DNA from: Polaribacter sp. WD7
GTDB taxonomy: Bacteria; Bacteroidota; Bacteroidia; Flavobacteriales; Flavobacteriaceae
DNA: 64,000 nucleotides
Assembly (NCBI RefSeq): GCF_003335085.1
Contig: NZ_QPEJ01000018.1
Location: 496,001 to 560,000 of the forward strand
Direction: 5' to 3'
Under the pieces are notes generated by a model that was not told the origin of the DNA, ran no database searches, and saw only the letters and a list, made by a program, of their open reading frames with translations. The position numbers and the translations under genes are program-made. Below, piece after piece: positions 7,577-16,871 of the stretch (position 1 is its first letter; every line of letters starts with the position of its first letter).

Positions 7577-8185
7577 TTATTTAGCTGCAGCGTATCTTTT
7601 TTCTACCTCGTTCCAGTTAATAACTTTAAAGAAAGCATCTATATAATCTGGTCTTCTGTTTTGGTAATTTAAGTAATAAGCGTGTTCCCAAACATCTAAT
7701 CCTAATATTGGAGTTCCTCCGCAACCTACACCAGGCATTAATGGGTTGTCTTGATTTGGTGTAGAGCAAACTTCTATTTTACCACCTGGTAAAACACATA
7801 ACCATGCCCACCCTGATCCAAATTGTGTTGCAGCGGCTTTAGAAAAAGCTTCAACAAAAGCTTCTTTAGAACCAAATGCAGCTTCAATAGCATCTTTTAA
7901 TTCGCCTGATAAATATCCTTTGTCTTCAGGGTTTAAAATGGCCCAAAATAAAGAGTGGTTAAAAAATCCACCTCCATTATTTCTCACAGCACCATTGCTC
8001 ATATCTAAATTTGTAAGAATATCTTCTATAGATTTACCTTCTAAGTCAGTACCTTCTATAGCACCGTTTAATTTAGTAGTATAACCATTGTGATGTTTTG
8101 TATGGTGAATTTCCATAGTTTTTGCATCTATATGTGGTTCTAAAGAATCGTAAGCGTATCCTAATTCTGGTAATTGAAAAGCCAT
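7577..8185 (-). CDS. superoxide dismutase (Fe/Mn family)
   Basis: It converts superoxide to hydrogen peroxide and oxygen in the cytosol. The 202 residues show the four metal ligands expected for the family: His27 (IHHTKHH), His77 (FFNHSLFW), Asp164 and His168 ([19 protein letters not shown]). Metal choice (Fe, Mn or both) cannot be decided safely by eye. A possible promoter on the minus strand is TTG at 8252-8250, 20 bases, then TAATTTTA (8229-8222). It lies upstream of the tRNA pair and is followed by its own terminator. Confidence 0.96.
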   Translation of the reverse strand: MAFQLPELGYAYDSLEPHIDAKTMEIHHTKHHNGYTTKLNGAIEGTDLEGKSIEDILTNLDMSNGAVRNNGGGFFNHSLFWAILNPEDKGYLSGELKDAIEAAFGSKEAFVEAFSKAAATQFGSGWAWLCVLPGGKIEVCSTPNQDNPLMPGVGCGGTPILGLDVWEHAYYLNYQNRRPDYIDAFFKVINWNEVEKRYAAAK

Positions 8186-8293
8186 TTTTTATTTTTTTAT
8201 GTTAGTAATATATTGTTTATGTAAAATTAGAAAATATGAGACAGTTATACAAAATATTAAGCTTTTGTTAACTTATACAGTTATAAGGAGGAT

Positions 8294-9304
8294 TTATTCT
8301 CCGTATTTTTGCATAAACTCCTCTAGTTTGTCTACCATTTTTTTACTTCCGCAAATAAATGGAACTCTCTGATGTAATTCCGTAGGTGTAACATCCATTG
8401 TTCTAGTATAACCATCAGAAGATTTTCCGTTAGCTTGTTCTGCTAAAAACGCCATAGGGTTGCATTCATACAATAAACGTAGTTTACCATTAGGGTTTCT
8501 AGATCCTTTAGGATACATATAAATTCCTCCTTTAATCATGTTTCTATGAAAATCAGAAACTAAAGAACCTATATATCTACTAGTATAAGGTCTGTTTCCT
8601 TCTTCTTCTTGGCAATATTTAATGTATTTTTTTACACCTACAGGAAAATCTTGATAGTTTCCTTCATTAACAGAATAAATAGATCCGTCTTCAGGAAATT
8701 CCATATTTGGATGCGATAGGTAAAAAGAACCAATTGCAGGGTTTAGTGTAAACCCATTAACGCCATCACCAGTGGTATATACGAGCATGGTAGAAGTTCC
8801 ATAAACTACATAACCAGCAGCAACTTGTTCACTTCCTTTTTGTAAAAAATCTTCAAGTTGTACAGGAGTTCCTACAGGAGTTACACGTCTATATATAGAG
8901 AAAATGGTTCCTACAGAAACATTTACATCTATATTAGAAGAACCATCTAAAGGATCTATTAATACAACATATTTATTTTGGTGTTGTTCATCTATACTGT
9001 TAATAGTAATAAAACTATCTTCTTCTTCACTTGCTATTCCACAAACAATATTTCTTCTTGTTAAAGTTTGAATGAATTTGTCATTTGCGTAAACATCTAA
9101 TTTTTGTTGATCTTCACCCTGAATGTTTGTGTCTCCAACTGCACCAATAATATCTACAAGACCTGCTTTATTAACTTCATGATTTACAACTTTTGCAGCT
9201 AGTCTAATAGAGTTTAGCAAGCTAGACAACTCTCCAGAGCTATATTTAAATGCATGTTGGTTTTCAATAATAAATTCTCCTAAAGTTTGTTTTTTTCCTG
9301 TCAT
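8294..9304 (-). CDS. fbp: class I fructose-1,6-bisphosphatase
   Basis: It removes the 1-phosphate from fructose 1,6-bisphosphate in gluconeogenesis. The 336 residues include the metal and substrate signature [11 protein letters not shown] (around 118-128), EEEDSF metal-binding acids, NEGNYQDF, and the C-terminal [18 protein letters not shown] stretch. It is cytosolic. Together with PEP carboxykinase at 19803 the window holds two key gluconeogenic enzymes, as expected for a bacterium that feeds on amino acids and organic acids. It is divergent from the GNAT gene at 9486. Confidence 0.96.
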   Translation of the reverse strand: MTGKKQTLGEFIIENQHAFKYSSGELSSLLNSIRLAAKVVNHEVNKAGLVDIIGAVGDTNIQGEDQQKLDVYANDKFIQTLTRRNIVCGIASEEEDSFITINSIDEQHQNKYVVLIDPLDGSSNIDVNVSVGTIFSIYRRVTPVGTPVQLEDFLQKGSEQVAAGYVVYGTSTMLVYTTGDGVNGFTLNPAIGSFYLSHPNMEFPEDGSIYSVNEGNYQDFPVGVKKYIKYCQEEEGNRPYTSRYIGSLVSDFHRNMIKGGIYMYPKGSRNPNGKLRLLYECNPMAFLAEQANGKSSDGYTRTMDVTPTELHQRVPFICGSKKMVDKLEEFMQKYGE

Positions 9305-9442
9305 ATTACTTAATGAGTTGTTGGTTTCAACAAATATCTATTTTTTTTAAGAATCTACTATCCTTTTCTATCTGTTTTACAAAATATTCTTGTATTTTTT
9401 TTAAACAAATCAAAAATAAGTGTGTAAAATATTTAAATATTT

Positions 9443-9470
9443 TTGGTCGATTACAAATGAACTATCTTTG
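9443..9470 (+). promoter_or_regulatory. promoter of the GNAT-aspartokinase group
   Basis: TTG at 9443-9445, 17 bases, TATCTTTG at 9463-9470. The predicted transcript start is near 9477, so the ATG at 9486 is the right start of the GNAT gene and upstream in-frame codons from 9420 are not translated. Confidence 0.75.
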
Positions 9471-9485
9471 CTCAAAATTTTAAAT

Positions 9486-9965
9486 ATGAGCTTTTTAGTA
9501 CGTTTAGGAGAGCCTAAAGACATGCAATCTGTGTTAGATTTAATTAGAGAGCTAGCAGAATTTGAAAAAGAAACCAATGCGGTAGAAATTACTGTTGAAG
9601 ACTTACTTAAAGATGGCTTTTCTAAAGAACCAAAATTTAAAGTTTTTGTAGCAGAACAAAACAATGTAATTATTGGGATTGCATTATTTTACGAGCGTTA
9701 TTCTACATGGAAAGGAAAAACAATTCATCTAGAAGATTTAATTGTTACCAAAAAGAAACAAAAAATAGGAGCAGGAAAAGCATTATATACAGCCGTTTTA
9801 AAATACGCTTATGACAATGACTATAATAGAGTTGCTTGGGAAGTTATAGATTGGAATACAAATGCTGTTAATTTTTATAAAAGTACAGGCGCTACATATT
9901 TAAGTGATTGGTCTGTAGTGCAAATGAATAAAGAGAATTTGGCAAAATTTATACAAAATAATTAA
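9486..9965 (+). CDS. GNAT family N-acetyltransferase
   Basis: A 160-residue acetyl-CoA-dependent transferase. It starts SFLVRLGEPKDMQSVLDLI, the usual first strand and helix of GNAT, and carries the acetyl-CoA binding region (LEDLIVTKKKQKIGAGKALYTAVLKYA, R/Q-x-x-G-x-G/A form) and the late WNTNAVNFYKSTGA motif. The pattern resembles diamine/small-amine acetyltransferases, but the substrate cannot be told by sequence reading alone. The gene is 77 bases ahead of the aspartokinase and may share its transcript. Confidence 0.88.
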   Translation: MSFLVRLGEPKDMQSVLDLIRELAEFEKETNAVEITVEDLLKDGFSKEPKFKVFVAEQNNVIIGIALFYERYSTWKGKTIHLEDLIVTKKKQKIGAGKALYTAVLKYAYDNDYNRVAWEVIDWNTNAVNFYKSTGATYLSDWSVVQMNKENLAKFIQNN

Positions 9966-10042
9966 TACAAAATTACTTTTTTGCATACTCAAAAAACTAT
10001 TGAGTTATGTTAAAGAGTTTCATAAAAAATAATAATTATAAA

Positions 10043-11296
10043 ATGAAGATTTTTAAGTTTGGAGGAGCGTCTGTTAAAGATGCAGCAAGTGTAAAAAACG
10101 TTACAAACATTTTACAAAGTGAAGGAGCAAAAAATACAGTAGTTGTAATTTCTGCAATGGGTAAAACTACCAATGCATTTGAAGACGTTATAGATGCTTA
10201 CTATAATAAATTGAGCACACTTTCAGAAAAACTAGCAGTAGTTAAAGGTTTCCATAAAAATATAATGAATGAATTATTTGAAGAAGACAATGCTGTTTTT
10301 AAAGAAATAGATACTCTTTTAGGAGAATTAGATTGGTTTTTAGAAAGGAATACTTCTAGTAGATACAATTACGTATATGATCAAATTATTTGTTTTGGAG
10401 AGTTATTGTCTACAAAAATAGTTAGCGCATATTTGACTAAAATTGGAGTAAAAAATAACTGGTTTGATGTAAGAAATTTCATAAAAACAGATAGTAATTA
10501 CAGAGATGCAAAAGTAGATTGGGAATTAACACAGTCTATCATTTCAGAAAAATTAGATACATCTACTTTAAATATTACGCAAGGTTTTATAGCTGCAAAT
10601 GATACAGAAAATACCACTACATTGGGTAGAGAAGGGTCTGATTATACAGCAGGAATTTTTGCTTACTGTTTAAATGCAGAGAATGTAACTATTTGGAAAG
10701 ATGTACCTGGAGTTTTAAATGCAGACCCTAGAGTATTCTCTAAAACTACGTTGTTAGAACAAATTTCTTATGAAGAAGCTATAGAAATGGCATTTTACGG
10801 AGCGTCTGTAATTCATCCAAAAACATTACAACCCTTAGAGCGTAAAGAAATTCCTTTATTAGTACGTTCTTTTATAAATCCAAAAGAAAAAGGAACTCAA
10901 GTTTCTAAAGGCACAAGATTAGTACCGTACATACCATGTTTTATTGTAAAGAAAAAGCAGATATTAGTTTCTATCTCTGCATTAGATTTTTCGTTTATGG
11001 TAGAAAACAACATTAGTTATATTTTTCAAAAATTACACGATTATCAATTAAAAGTAAATTTGATTCAGAATTCAGCTATTAGTTTTTCGGTTTGTATTGA
11101 TAATAAATTTAAAAAATTTGATGCGTTTTATAATGAGTTAAAAACACAATTTAAAATTGATGTTCAAAAAGATGTAGATTTATATACAGTACGTCATTTT
11201 GATGATAGAGCAATTAAAGACATTGAGTCTAAAGGTACTTTTTTACTTACACAGGTTAATAAAGAAACCTCGCAAATTGTGGTTAATCCAAAATAG
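10043..11296 (+). CDS. aspartokinase (monofunctional)
   Basis: It phosphorylates aspartate, the first step towards lysine, threonine, methionine and diaminopimelate. I start at MKIFKFGGASVKDA (10043), since the KFGGxS motif normally lies within the first ten residues; an ATG at 10007 would add a 12-residue Asn-rich extension. The kinase domain runs to about residue 290 with TLGREGSDYTAG (substrate) and WKDVPGVLNADPR (nucleotide) motifs. The C-terminal 130 residues look like a divergent ACT regulatory region. There is no homoserine dehydrogenase fusion. Length 417. Confidence 0.92.
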   Translation: MKIFKFGGASVKDAASVKNVTNILQSEGAKNTVVVISAMGKTTNAFEDVIDAYYNKLSTLSEKLAVVKGFHKNIMNELFEEDNAVFKEIDTLLGELDWFLERNTSSRYNYVYDQIICFGELLSTKIVSAYLTKIGVKNNWFDVRNFIKTDSNYRDAKVDWELTQSIISEKLDTSTLNITQGFIAANDTENTTTLGREGSDYTAGIFAYCLNAENVTIWKDVPGVLNADPRVFSKTTLLEQISYEEAIEMAFYGASVIHPKTLQPLERKEIPLLVRSFINPKEKGTQVSKGTRLVPYIPCFIVKKKQILVSISALDFSFMVENNISYIFQKLHDYQLKVNLIQNSAISFSVCIDNKFKKFDAFYNELKTQFKIDVQKDVDLYTVRHFDDRAIKDIESKGTFLLTQVNKETSQIVVNPK

Positions 11297-11352
11297 ATAA
11301 AACTAAAATTTCAATTTTTTTGTATGTTTGCTGTTCTTTCTAATTAGAATTA

Positions 11353-13167
11353 ATGGCATTAGTAACATCTAAAGAAATATCTCAAGTAATTGGTTTACAG
11401 AAACTTGGTTTTTTAGGAACTTTTATTGGTTGGTTGTTAATTCGAGTTTTACGAATTTCAGCCTTAAATAGAATATACACTAAAAATAAGCATAAGTCTG
11501 ATTTAGAGTTTCTTAATGGGGTACTTAAAGATTGTGATATTCGTTTTGAAATTCCAGAGGAAGATTTAAAAAGAATTCCTAAAGAAGGTCCTTTTATTAC
11601 GGTTTCCAATCACCCTTTAGGGGGGGTAGATGGTATTTTATTGCTAAAATTACTTTTAGAGAAGAGGGCAGATTATAAAATAATAGCTAATTTTTTACTG
11701 CATAGAATAGAGCCTTTAAAGCCTTATGTTATGCCTGTAAACCCGTTTGAAAATAGAAAGGATGCTAAATCTAGCGTTGCAGGTATAAAAAATGCGTTAT
11801 CGCATTTAAAAGAAGGAAAACCTTTGGGTATTTTTCCAGCAGGAGAAGTGTCAACTTATAAAGACGGCAAGTTAAATGTAGATAAACCATGGGAAGATGG
11901 GGCAGTACGTTTAATTAAAAGAGCGCAAGTACCTGTAATACCTATCTATTTTCATGCAAAAAATAGTCGCTTATTTTACTTTCTATCAAAAATTTCAGAT
12001 ACCTTAAGAACAGCAAAGTTGCCTTCAGAAGTTATTTCTCAAGGCGGACGAGTTATTAAAGTAAGAATAGGAAAGCCTATATCTATCAAAGATCAAGATG
12101 AGCATAAAGAAATTTCTGAATTTTACAAATACATCAGAAAAAAGACATACATGTTGGCAAATCCTTTTGAAAAAGCCAACAAACTCATATCTGCAGAGAA
12201 AATAAAAATTAAAAAACCAGTAAAGAAAATTACGCCCCAAAGAGATTCAGAGTTATTTACTAAAGAAGTAACAGCATTAAGAAATACAAATGGCAGATTG
12301 TTAGAAAGCAAGAATTACGAAGTATTTTTTGCCGCGGCAAAAGAAATTCCAAATTTATTGCATGAAATTGGACGACTGCGAGAAATTACCTTTAGAGATG
12401 TTGGAGAAGGAACCAATAATGCCATAGATTTAGATAAATATGATAATTACTACAATCATTTATTTTTGTGGGATAGCAATGCTAATTGTTTAGTTGGCGC
12501 CTATAGAATGGGGTTAGGTAGTAAAATATACAAAGAATTTGGTATAGATGGTTTTTATGTACACACCTTATTTAAAATAGAGCCAGAATTACACCAAATG
12601 ATGGCCAATACCATAGAAATGGGAAGGGCTTTTATTATTGGTGAATACCAACAAAAACCAATGCCACTTTTTTTGCTTTGGAAAGGAATTGTTCATGTAA
12701 CGTTTCGCTATCCAGAGCATAAGTTTTTAATGGGTGGTGTTTCTATTAGCAATCAATTTTCTGAGTTTTCAAAATCGTTAATGATTGAGTTTATGAAATC
12801 TCACTATTACGATCCTTACATAGCACAATACATTTATCCGAAGAAAGAATACAAGGTAAAATTAAAAGATGCAGACAAAGATTTTGTTTTTGATGAAACC
12901 AAAGCAGATCTTCAAAAATTTGATAAAATCATTGATGAAATTGAACCAGGAGCACTACGTATTCCTGTTTTGATAAAAAAATATGTGAAACAAAATGCGC
13001 GTTTAGTTGCCTTTAATGTAGATCCAAAATTTAACAATGCAGTAGATGGTCTAATGTATATTAAAGTATCAGACTTACCTGATAGTACTGTAAAACCTGT
13101 AATGGAAGAGTTTCAGGCAGAATTAGAATGTAAAACTACAGATATAAATAAGAATAACAATCTTTAA
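11353..13167 (+). CDS. fused O-/N-acyltransferase, OlsF-like (aminolipid synthesis)
   Basis: The 604 residues join two acyltransferases. The N-terminal part (about 60-260) is PlsC-like: SNHPLGGVDG at 85-94 (His87 and Asp93), FPAGEVS at 161-167 and PVIPIYF at 194-200. The C-terminal part (about 310-600) resembles the OlsB/GlsB GNAT-fold N-acyltransferases (EIGRLREITFRDVGEG; DSNANCLVGAYRMGLG). Established knowledge: the fused protein OlsF of Serratia and Flavobacterium makes ornithine lipids, and separate GlsA/GlsB make glycine lipids in Bacteroides. The head-group amino acid here is not evident. It probably acts at the inner membrane face. It lies 56 bases after aspartokinase, with TATGTTTG at 11323 as a possible -7 element. 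Confidence 0.88.
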   Translation: MALVTSKEISQVIGLQKLGFLGTFIGWLLIRVLRISALNRIYTKNKHKSDLEFLNGVLKDCDIRFEIPEEDLKRIPKEGPFITVSNHPLGGVDGILLLKLLLEKRADYKIIANFLLHRIEPLKPYVMPVNPFENRKDAKSSVAGIKNALSHLKEGKPLGIFPAGEVSTYKDGKLNVDKPWEDGAVRLIKRAQVPVIPIYFHAKNSRLFYFLSKISDTLRTAKLPSEVISQGGRVIKVRIGKPISIKDQDEHKEISEFYKYIRKKTYMLANPFEKANKLISAEKIKIKKPVKKITPQRDSELFTKEVTALRNTNGRLLESKNYEVFFAAAKEIPNLLHEIGRLREITFRDVGEGTNNAIDLDKYDNYYNHLFLWDSNANCLVGAYRMGLGSKIYKEFGIDGFYVHTLFKIEPELHQMMANTIEMGRAFIIGEYQQKPMPLFLLWKGIVHVTFRYPEHKFLMGGVSISNQFSEFSKSLMIEFMKSHYYDPYIAQYIYPKKEYKVKLKDADKDFVFDETKADLQKFDKIIDEIEPGALRIPVLIKKYVKQNARLVAFNVDPKFNNAVDGLMYIKVSDLPDSTVKPVMEEFQAELECKTTDINKNNNL

Positions 13168-13263
13168 AAAAGAAGTAGTGATGGCTTTCATTTATAAATT
13201 TTGAAGAAAGTGATCTTTTGAATGTCAATGTTGACTTTGATCATTATTGACACCATACAGTAA

Positions 13264-13509
13264 TACTTTTTCTGCTTATTTAATATAAAAGATAATATTA
13301 CAGAAAATGAAGATGATGCATTTTTTACCGAAATAAGCTACGGAAAAATGTGGAGCCCTTTAGCAAAAAATCCTGATGGAAAATACTATCATCTAGATAT
13401 AGAAACTCAAATTGCAGGAGCAAAAAGGTGGAACATCATTTTTAGATTAGACTTTCATAGAAAAGCCATAATTGGTTTTCTTTTTTTTAAAACTCAGCAG
13501 GTACCGTAA
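13264..13509 (+). pseudogene. gene relic without start codon
   Basis: An 81-codon open stretch from just after a stop (13261) to TAA at 13507. It has protein-like composition (for example EISYGKMWSPLAKNPDG and KRWNIIFRLDFHRKAIIG) but no usable start near its beginning; the first in-frame ATG is deep inside. It overlaps the 3' end of the pseudouridine synthase on the other strand by 23 bases. The preceding 96 bases after 13167 hold nothing open. I read it as the tail of a lost gene and do not recognise the family. Confidence 0.45.
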
Positions 13510-15163
13510 AATGAATTCTTTTTTTTGTTGATGGATGTACGAACTCAATAAATTCTGCATGCAACTGTAAACGATTACTTTTTATACCATATAAATCGTC
13601 TCCAATTATAGGGGTATTCAGTCCGTTTTTATGAGCAGCATGTACTCTAAGTTGGTGTGTTCTGCCTGTAATTGGATAAAAGTAAACTGTAGTAGTGGTT
13701 TCGCTTTGCGTTATAACTTCCCACAAAGTTTCTGCTTTTTTACCATGCTCGTAACAAACTAACTGTCTTGGTCTATCATCCAAATCTACACGTAAAGGCA
13801 AGTTTATTTTGCCACTTTTTTTTGATAATATACCATCTAAAACAGCTACATATCGTTTTTTAATAGTTCTTTTGATAAATTGATTTTGTAGAAAGTGATA
13901 CACTTCAGTAGTTTTTGCAATAAGTAAAATTCCTGAAGTAGACATGTCTAAACGATGTACAATTAAAGGTCCAGTTGCATTTGGATATTGTTTTTTAATT
14001 CGGGTAAAAACAGAGTCTTTTATATTTTTACCTGGCACCGTCAATAATTCTGCTGGTTTGTTAACAACTAACAAATCGTCATCTTCAAAAACAATTTTTA
14101 GGTCTTTTTTTGTAGATGTATTTTCTAACAAACCATTGTCATCAACTACCATTCCTTCTAACATATGTCCTAAAATAGGTTTGCATCTGCTTTGGCAAGC
14201 AGGATAAAAATGTTGATGTTTTCTCACTTCAGAATTTGGAGAAATACCCCACCAAAACTCTGCCATACAAATAGGCTTTAGCGCATTTAAAAAGGCATAT
14301 TGTAATAATTTAGGAGCTGCGCATTCTCCAGAACCAGCAGGAGGAATTTCGTTATCCTCATTAAAAATATCCAATAGATTCTTTGCGTTTTGTTGTTGAT
14401 TTAAAAATTGATAATTGGTAAAAAGATAATGTTGTAAAGTATTAGATTTTTCTTTTCGTAATTTTTTTAAGTGATGAATTTTTGCTTCTAGGACTCTAAA
14501 ATCTTCCCCCTGTTTTTTGATTTTTGAAGCGTAGTATTCTTGTAATTCTTTAATATAAAATCTGTTATTAAAACTTTCTTGTTCTAATTTTAGACAAAGT
14601 TTTTTAAACTCTTTGTCAGATAAAATTGGTTTTAGTTGTTCCTTTTTTTGTTTTCGTTCTTTTTTATAACGCTTTAGTTTTTTTCTTTCTAACGATAAAT
14701 CGTATTCAATTTCAGACTGAAGCTTTTCAAAAGAACTTTTTAAAGTGAGGTACTTAGTGCTGTTTAGTAAGTGGTTAATTTGTTTGGTAATAGTACTAAT
14801 TTCTGTTTCCTCTTTTAAAAAAAAACTTCCTTTTTGACGTATGTTAAAAACAGGAGGTACAAACATTTTAGGGTAGCTATCATCTTCTAGTTTTCCAGAA
14901 AAAGCAGCTAAATAACCAATTTCATTGCTTTTATTTTGTACCACTAAAACACCAAACATTTTTCCAATAGCTACTTGGTCATTAGCATTAAATAGTCCAA
15001 AATTGTGTTTAAAATCAGTTTGAATCTTTAAGTAGTCTTGCAACTCATTTGCCGCAATTTTAGCTAAAAGATGAGGCTGGTAATAAAATGGAAAAGTAAA
15101 TTTTTTAGGAATTTCAATTGCATCAACATTAGTTTTAAAAGAAATAAATTTTTCAGAATTCAA
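13487..15163 (-). CDS. RluA-family pseudouridine synthase with long N-terminal extension
   Basis: It should isomerise uridine to pseudouridine in rRNA or tRNA. The catalytic domain is C-terminal (about 340-558): HRLDMSTSG at 403-411 with Asp406 as catalytic residue, and GRTHQLRVH. The first 330 residues are an extension seen in long Bacteroidota RluA proteins, with a Lys/Glu-rich coiled coil at about 140-245 and a cysteine pair region near the catalytic domain (GECAAPKLLQYA; CQSRCKPILGHML). There is no in-frame ATG near the start; TTG at 15163 is the most plausible start. The RNA target is unknown. Confidence 0.9.
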   Translation of the reverse strand: MNSEKFISFKTNVDAIEIPKKFTFPFYYQPHLLAKIAANELQDYLKIQTDFKHNFGLFNANDQVAIGKMFGVLVVQNKSNEIGYLAAFSGKLEDDSYPKMFVPPVFNIRQKGSFFLKEETEISTITKQINHLLNSTKYLTLKSSFEKLQSEIEYDLSLERKKLKRYKKERKQKKEQLKPILSDKEFKKLCLKLEQESFNNRFYIKELQEYYASKIKKQGEDFRVLEAKIHHLKKLRKEKSNTLQHYLFTNYQFLNQQQNAKNLLDIFNEDNEIPPAGSGECAAPKLLQYAFLNALKPICMAEFWWGISPNSEVRKHQHFYPACQSRCKPILGHMLEGMVVDDNGLLENTSTKKDLKIVFEDDDLLVVNKPAELLTVPGKNIKDSVFTRIKKQYPNATGPLIVHRLDMSTSGILLIAKTTEVYHFLQNQFIKRTIKKRYVAVLDGILSKKSGKINLPLRVDLDDRPRQLVCYEHGKKAETLWEVITQSETTTTVYFYPITGRTHQLRVHAAHKNGLNTPIIGDDLYGIKSNRLQLHAEFIEFVHPSTKKRIHFTVPAEF

Positions 15164-15188
15164 AATGATAGTAAGGGTTTAGAGACTA

Positions 15189-15220
15189 CAAATATATAAA
15201 TGAATTGCAGCCATTTACAA
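15189..15220 (-). promoter_or_regulatory. promoter of the pseudouridine synthase gene
   Basis: On the minus strand TTG (15220-15218), 21 bases, TATATTTG (15196-15189), about 25 bases ahead of the TTG start codon; it supports that start. Confidence 0.6.
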
Positions 15221-15409
15221 GTTTTAAAAACAATAGTTTTTACTTAAAGTTTAGTACTTGCTTATCAAAAAGAGTACATACACTCTAAAAATAAACTCTT
15301 TGGTTTTATAAGTTTGACATGTATTTTAATTAAACGGCCGATATACGAATACAATTTTAGGTGAAACCGAAAAACCTTAATAGAGTAGGATAACAATAAA
15401 AAAATAAAA

Positions 15410-15811
15410 ATGTCAAAATCAGAAGTAATAGCAGGAGCATATTTAACTAAAGGAACAATAGGAAATGTAGGTACGCCAGGAGCTCCAATAGCACATTTTT
15501 CATTAGTAGTGGTGCCAGCATCTAAAAGTGTGTCTGGTGTAGTGCAAATTACCCAGGCTATAGAAGGCCCAGAAAGTAATATTGTAGTAAAAAATGTAGT
15601 AGGGCAAATTAGAGCTACAGGCTTTGGTAAGGTAACTAAAGTAGTTAGCCTTGAGGGCGAATATATAGTATCTGTGCCACCACCAGCAATAGGCACTTAT
15701 TTGTCTAAATTTTCTGCACATTTGGCTATTGATAACCAATGGAATGGTAAAGGTGGATTTTCTTATGGGAATAATGATGTAGAAGATGTTCCTGTAACAT
15801 CAAACAACTAG
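15410..15811 (+). CDS. DUF1842-like small protein
   Basis: A 133-residue protein without signal peptide or membrane segment, rich in Val, Gly, Ala, Pro and Ser and poor in Lys compared with its neighbours. GTPGAPIAHFSLVVVPASK and VVQITQAIEGP recall the DUF1842 family of small beta-rich proteins; that match is from memory and not firm. Function unknown. The gene stands alone, with a 16-base inverted repeat (AGAGT..ACTCT, about 15271-15286) upstream and a perfect palindromic terminator at 15851. Composition somewhat unlike neighbouring genes suggests either a specialised structural role or acquisition. Confidence 0.6.
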   Translation: MSKSEVIAGAYLTKGTIGNVGTPGAPIAHFSLVVVPASKSVSGVVQITQAIEGPESNIVVKNVVGQIRATGFGKVTKVVSLEGEYIVSVPPPAIGTYLSKFSAHLAIDNQWNGKGGFSYGNNDVEDVPVTSNN

Positions 15812-15850
15812 GTCAACTTATCTTGTAAGTAGGTAAACTGAAAGATAAAA

Positions 15851-15880
15851 ATAGGAAAACCATGGTTTTCCTATTTTCTT
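15851..15880. terminator. bidirectional terminator between convergent genes
   Basis: ATAGGAAAACCA and TGGTTTTCCTAT form a perfect 24-base palindrome (15851-15874) with a following TTTTCTT. It lies between the DUF1842-like gene (plus) and sua5 (minus). Confidence 0.8.
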
Positions 15881-16838
15881 ATAAAGCTACTGTAGCCCGT
15901 TGCAAACGATCGTTAATAGATATTCCTAAACCTTTTTCAGGAAAACGTTCTGCAATAATCACATCTAAATTTTGGTGGTCTAGATGATGCATAGCACTAT
16001 ACAAATTAGCAGCAGCTTCTTGCAAAGAAGCTTTATCAGACAATACAACTTCTATACAAAAATCATCACATTTAGATTGATGAAAAACCAATACTCCAAT
16101 TTTTTTTCCAAGATGTTTTTTAGTTTCATGCACTACATCATCTACTAAAAAAGTTTGCGTTTTCGGAGCATAATGTCTAGCTAACATTCCAGGAGCATCA
16201 AGATTTTGTTCTTTTTTGTTTTTAATGACAACTTTGCCAATAACGGCTTCAATTTCTTCTAAAGCAAGTGCACCTAATCTATAAATTATAGGTTCATCGT
16301 TTTCAAATCCAATTATGGTAGATTCTATTCCTTTGCTACAAGAACCACCATCTAAAACCATCTTAATATCATTTTTAAAATATTGCTCTACGTGTATTGC
16401 AGTTGTAGGACTAATACTACCAAAAGGATTTGCGCTAGGTGCAGCCAAAGGAAAAGTAAGTTGCTCTAACAACTGTAAAGTTAACGGATGGTTAGGAATA
16501 CGAACAGCAACTGTATCTTTGCCTGCTGTAATTAAATCAGGAATAGTTGCATGTTTTTTTAAAACCAATGTCATAGACCCTGGCCAAAAGGCAGTAGCTA
16601 ATAATTTTGCTTTTTCAGGTACATGGGTTACAATATTTTGTAATGCATCAATAGATGAAATATGTACAATTAAAGGATTAAAAAAAGGGCGTTTTTTTGT
16701 TGAAAAGATTCGGGTAATTGCGGTTTCACTAAAAATATTACCTGCTAAACCATAAACCGTTTCTGTTGGTATAGCTACAACATCATCATTTGTTAAAAGA
16801 TGAACTGCTTTTTGGATGTCTTTAGAAATGATACTCAT
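15879..16838 (-). CDS. L-threonylcarbamoyladenylate synthase (Sua5 type)
   Basis: It makes threonylcarbamoyl-AMP from threonine, bicarbonate and ATP, the first step of the t6A37 modification of ANN-decoding tRNAs. The 319 residues hold a YrdC domain (about 10-200; PTETVYGLAGN, KKRPFFNPLIVHI, VAVRIPNHP, APSANPFGSISPT) and a C-terminal Sua5 domain (about 215-319; PGMLARHYAPKT). The two-domain length makes it Sua5 rather than the short TsaC. It lies 33 bases after the GH16 stop; TAGATTTG at 16857-16850 could serve as its own -7 element. Confidence 0.94.
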   Translation of the reverse strand: MSIISKDIQKAVHLLTNDDVVAIPTETVYGLAGNIFSETAITRIFSTKKRPFFNPLIVHISSIDALQNIVTHVPEKAKLLATAFWPGSMTLVLKKHATIPDLITAGKDTVAVRIPNHPLTLQLLEQLTFPLAAPSANPFGSISPTTAIHVEQYFKNDIKMVLDGGSCSKGIESTIIGFENDEPIIYRLGALALEEIEAVIGKVVIKNKKEQNLDAPGMLARHYAPKTQTFLVDDVVHETKKHLGKKIGVLVFHQSKCDDFCIEVVLSDKASLQEAAANLYSAMHHLDHQNLDVIIAERFPEKGLGISINDRLQRATVAL

Positions 16839-16871
16839 AAATTCAAGTACAAATCTAAGTATATTTTACAA

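Noticed and set aside
12025..12311. Minus-strand frames inside the aminolipid acyltransferase gene
   Set aside because: They are antisense to a well-supported gene and look like chance frames rich in Phe and Leu.
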